Shown one piece after another: positions 63,527 to 64,000 of a DNA stretch of 64,000 bases. The notes under the pieces are model-generated. The model had not been told where the DNA came from and searched no databases. It saw only the letters and a list, made by a program, of their open reading frames with translations. How positions within the stretch are numbered: the stretch's first letter is position 1; each line of letters begins with the position of its first letter. The position numbers and the translations under genes are program-made. Where the stretch lies: positions 217,080 to 281,079 of the forward strand of contig CAMIXH010000002.1 of assembly GCA_946402735.1 (NCBI GenBank), in the 5' to 3' direction. Source of the stretch: an uncultured Mycoplasmatota bacterium (GTDB lineage: Bacteria > Bacillota_I > Bacilli_A > RF39 > UBA660).

Positions 63527-64000
63527 ATTTTCTATCTAATATATCTCTAGCAGCAATTAATCCAGTAGCAGCAGCAGTAACTATATTACCTGCTTTACCA
63601 GAACCATCACCTACAAAGTATATATCATAATCTTCTAATTTGAATTTGTTATTTGTAGTTATTTCATTACTAAAGAATTTAATCTCTGGTCCATATAATA
63701 ATGTTTCATCATTATTAACACCAGGTATTATCTTATCAAGTTTTTCTAGTCCTTCTAGAATATTAGTAATTATTCTATGAGGAAGTACTAGTGATAAGTC
63801 TCCAGCAACACAATCTTTTAAAGTTGGTTCAATAAATCCTTTATTGATTCTCTTCCAATCAGAACGTCTTCCTTTTCTTAAATCTCTAAGACATTGTACT
63901 ATTGGTTTTCCATCTCCTAAAGTATTAGCTATTCTAGCAATACTCTCTCCATATAATCTTGTGTTAGTAACTGGTTCAGTAAGACCCACTTTACTAATAA
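63525..64000 (-). CDS. FAD-dependent dehydrogenase (COG2509-like), 5' end outside window
   Basis: The frame is open to the right edge, so the start is missing; about 158 residues are visible. RDLRKGRRSDWKRINKGFIEPTLKDCVAGDLSLVLPHRI and IYFVGDGSGKAGNIVTAAATGLIAARDI, the final FAD-binding GDGxGxAGNIVxAAATG motif, match the C-terminus of the uncharacterised FAD-dependent dehydrogenase family. It ends 79 bp upstream of the ORF region of parA on the same strand, with its own terminator between. Confidence 0.88.
   Translation of the reverse strand, partial: ISKVGLTEPVTNTRLYGESIARIANTLGDGKPIVQCLRDLRKGRRSDWKRINKGFIEPTLKDCVAGDLSLVLPHRIITNILEGLEKLDKIIPGVNNDETLLYGPEIKFFSNEITTNNKFKLEDYDIYFVGDGSGKAGNIVTAAATGLIAARDILDRK

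Noticed and set aside
1..64000. CRISPR arrays, rRNA genes, insertion sequences, prophage structural genes
   Set aside because: None seen. The regular InlB and HPELF units are protein repeats and not DNA direct repeats.

Overview
The window is very AT-rich and almost every gene lies on the minus strand. TGG encodes Trp throughout, and TGA acts as a stop (for example at 2189-2191, overlapping the next ATG), so the standard bacterial code applies rather than the mycoplasma code. Ribosome binding sites (GGAGG-type), sigma70-type promoters (TTGACA-17-TATAAT), a CIRCE element, a parA-parB-yyzM-ychF block, DUF1015, TsaE, MscL, phosphoketolase and an LCP/Wzx/Wzy/BY-kinase polysaccharide locus all fit the Bacilli. 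I infer an uncultured, small-genome, wall-bearing gut-type Bacilli lineage close to the Mollicutes/Erysipelotrichia side. The exact taxon cannot be read from the sequence.

Layout. 1-9.4 kb: an edge-truncated membrane-anchored protein, a YihY/BrkB membrane protein, a two-TM sensor with a non-canonical GGDEF domain, tRNA-Gly, a transglutaminase-like protein and a solo JAMM metalloprotease. 9.4-12.1 kb: a three-gene ABC-2 exporter. 12.2-13.7 kb: two unknown genes. 13.7-18.6 kb: a TasA/SipW-like surface-fibre operon with a major subunit, an ER-type signal peptidase, two further membrane-anchored subunit-like proteins and a large InlB-repeat adhesin. 18.6-25.5 kb: an operon of an ORF6N/PLD-like protein, a 1604-residue repeat protein and a degenerate aldehyde-dehydrogenase-fold protein. 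It is preceded by a structured leader with kissing-loop potential and a strong intrinsic terminator just before the first ribosome binding site.

25.5-47.4 kb is the polysaccharide region: CpsB phosphatase, a Wzz-BY-kinase fusion, an MqsA-like regulator, a remnant of a DinD-type gene, a secreted papain-like protease, DUF1015, dTDP-rhamnose synthesis (including an XRE-RmlA fusion and an RmlC-RmlD fusion), UDP-glucose dehydrogenase, UDP-glucuronate epimerase, Wzx, an acetyltransferase, three glycosyltransferases, Wzy, an LCP ligase and the initiating sugar transferase. Together they would build, polymerise, export and attach a rhamnose- and uronic-acid-containing polymer.

47.4-58.9 kb: three small tandem paralogs, MscL, phosphoketolase, TsaE, an ABC exporter with a palindromic operator candidate, a single-AAA ClpB-D1-like ATPase, tRNA-Asn, an Lgt-like membrane protein, a zinc-ribbon protein, a HAAS/DUF1700-like protein and a CIRCE-controlled Hsp20. 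58.9-64 kb: ychF, an AbgT-type transporter, yyzM, parB and parA, in the order found beside oriC in Bacillus, then a truncated FAD-dependent dehydrogenase. Most genes end in short, nearly perfect hairpins whose T-tracts often serve both strands or merge with the next promoter. The most promising undescribed item is the leader RNA plus ORF6N operon at 18.6-25.5 kb.
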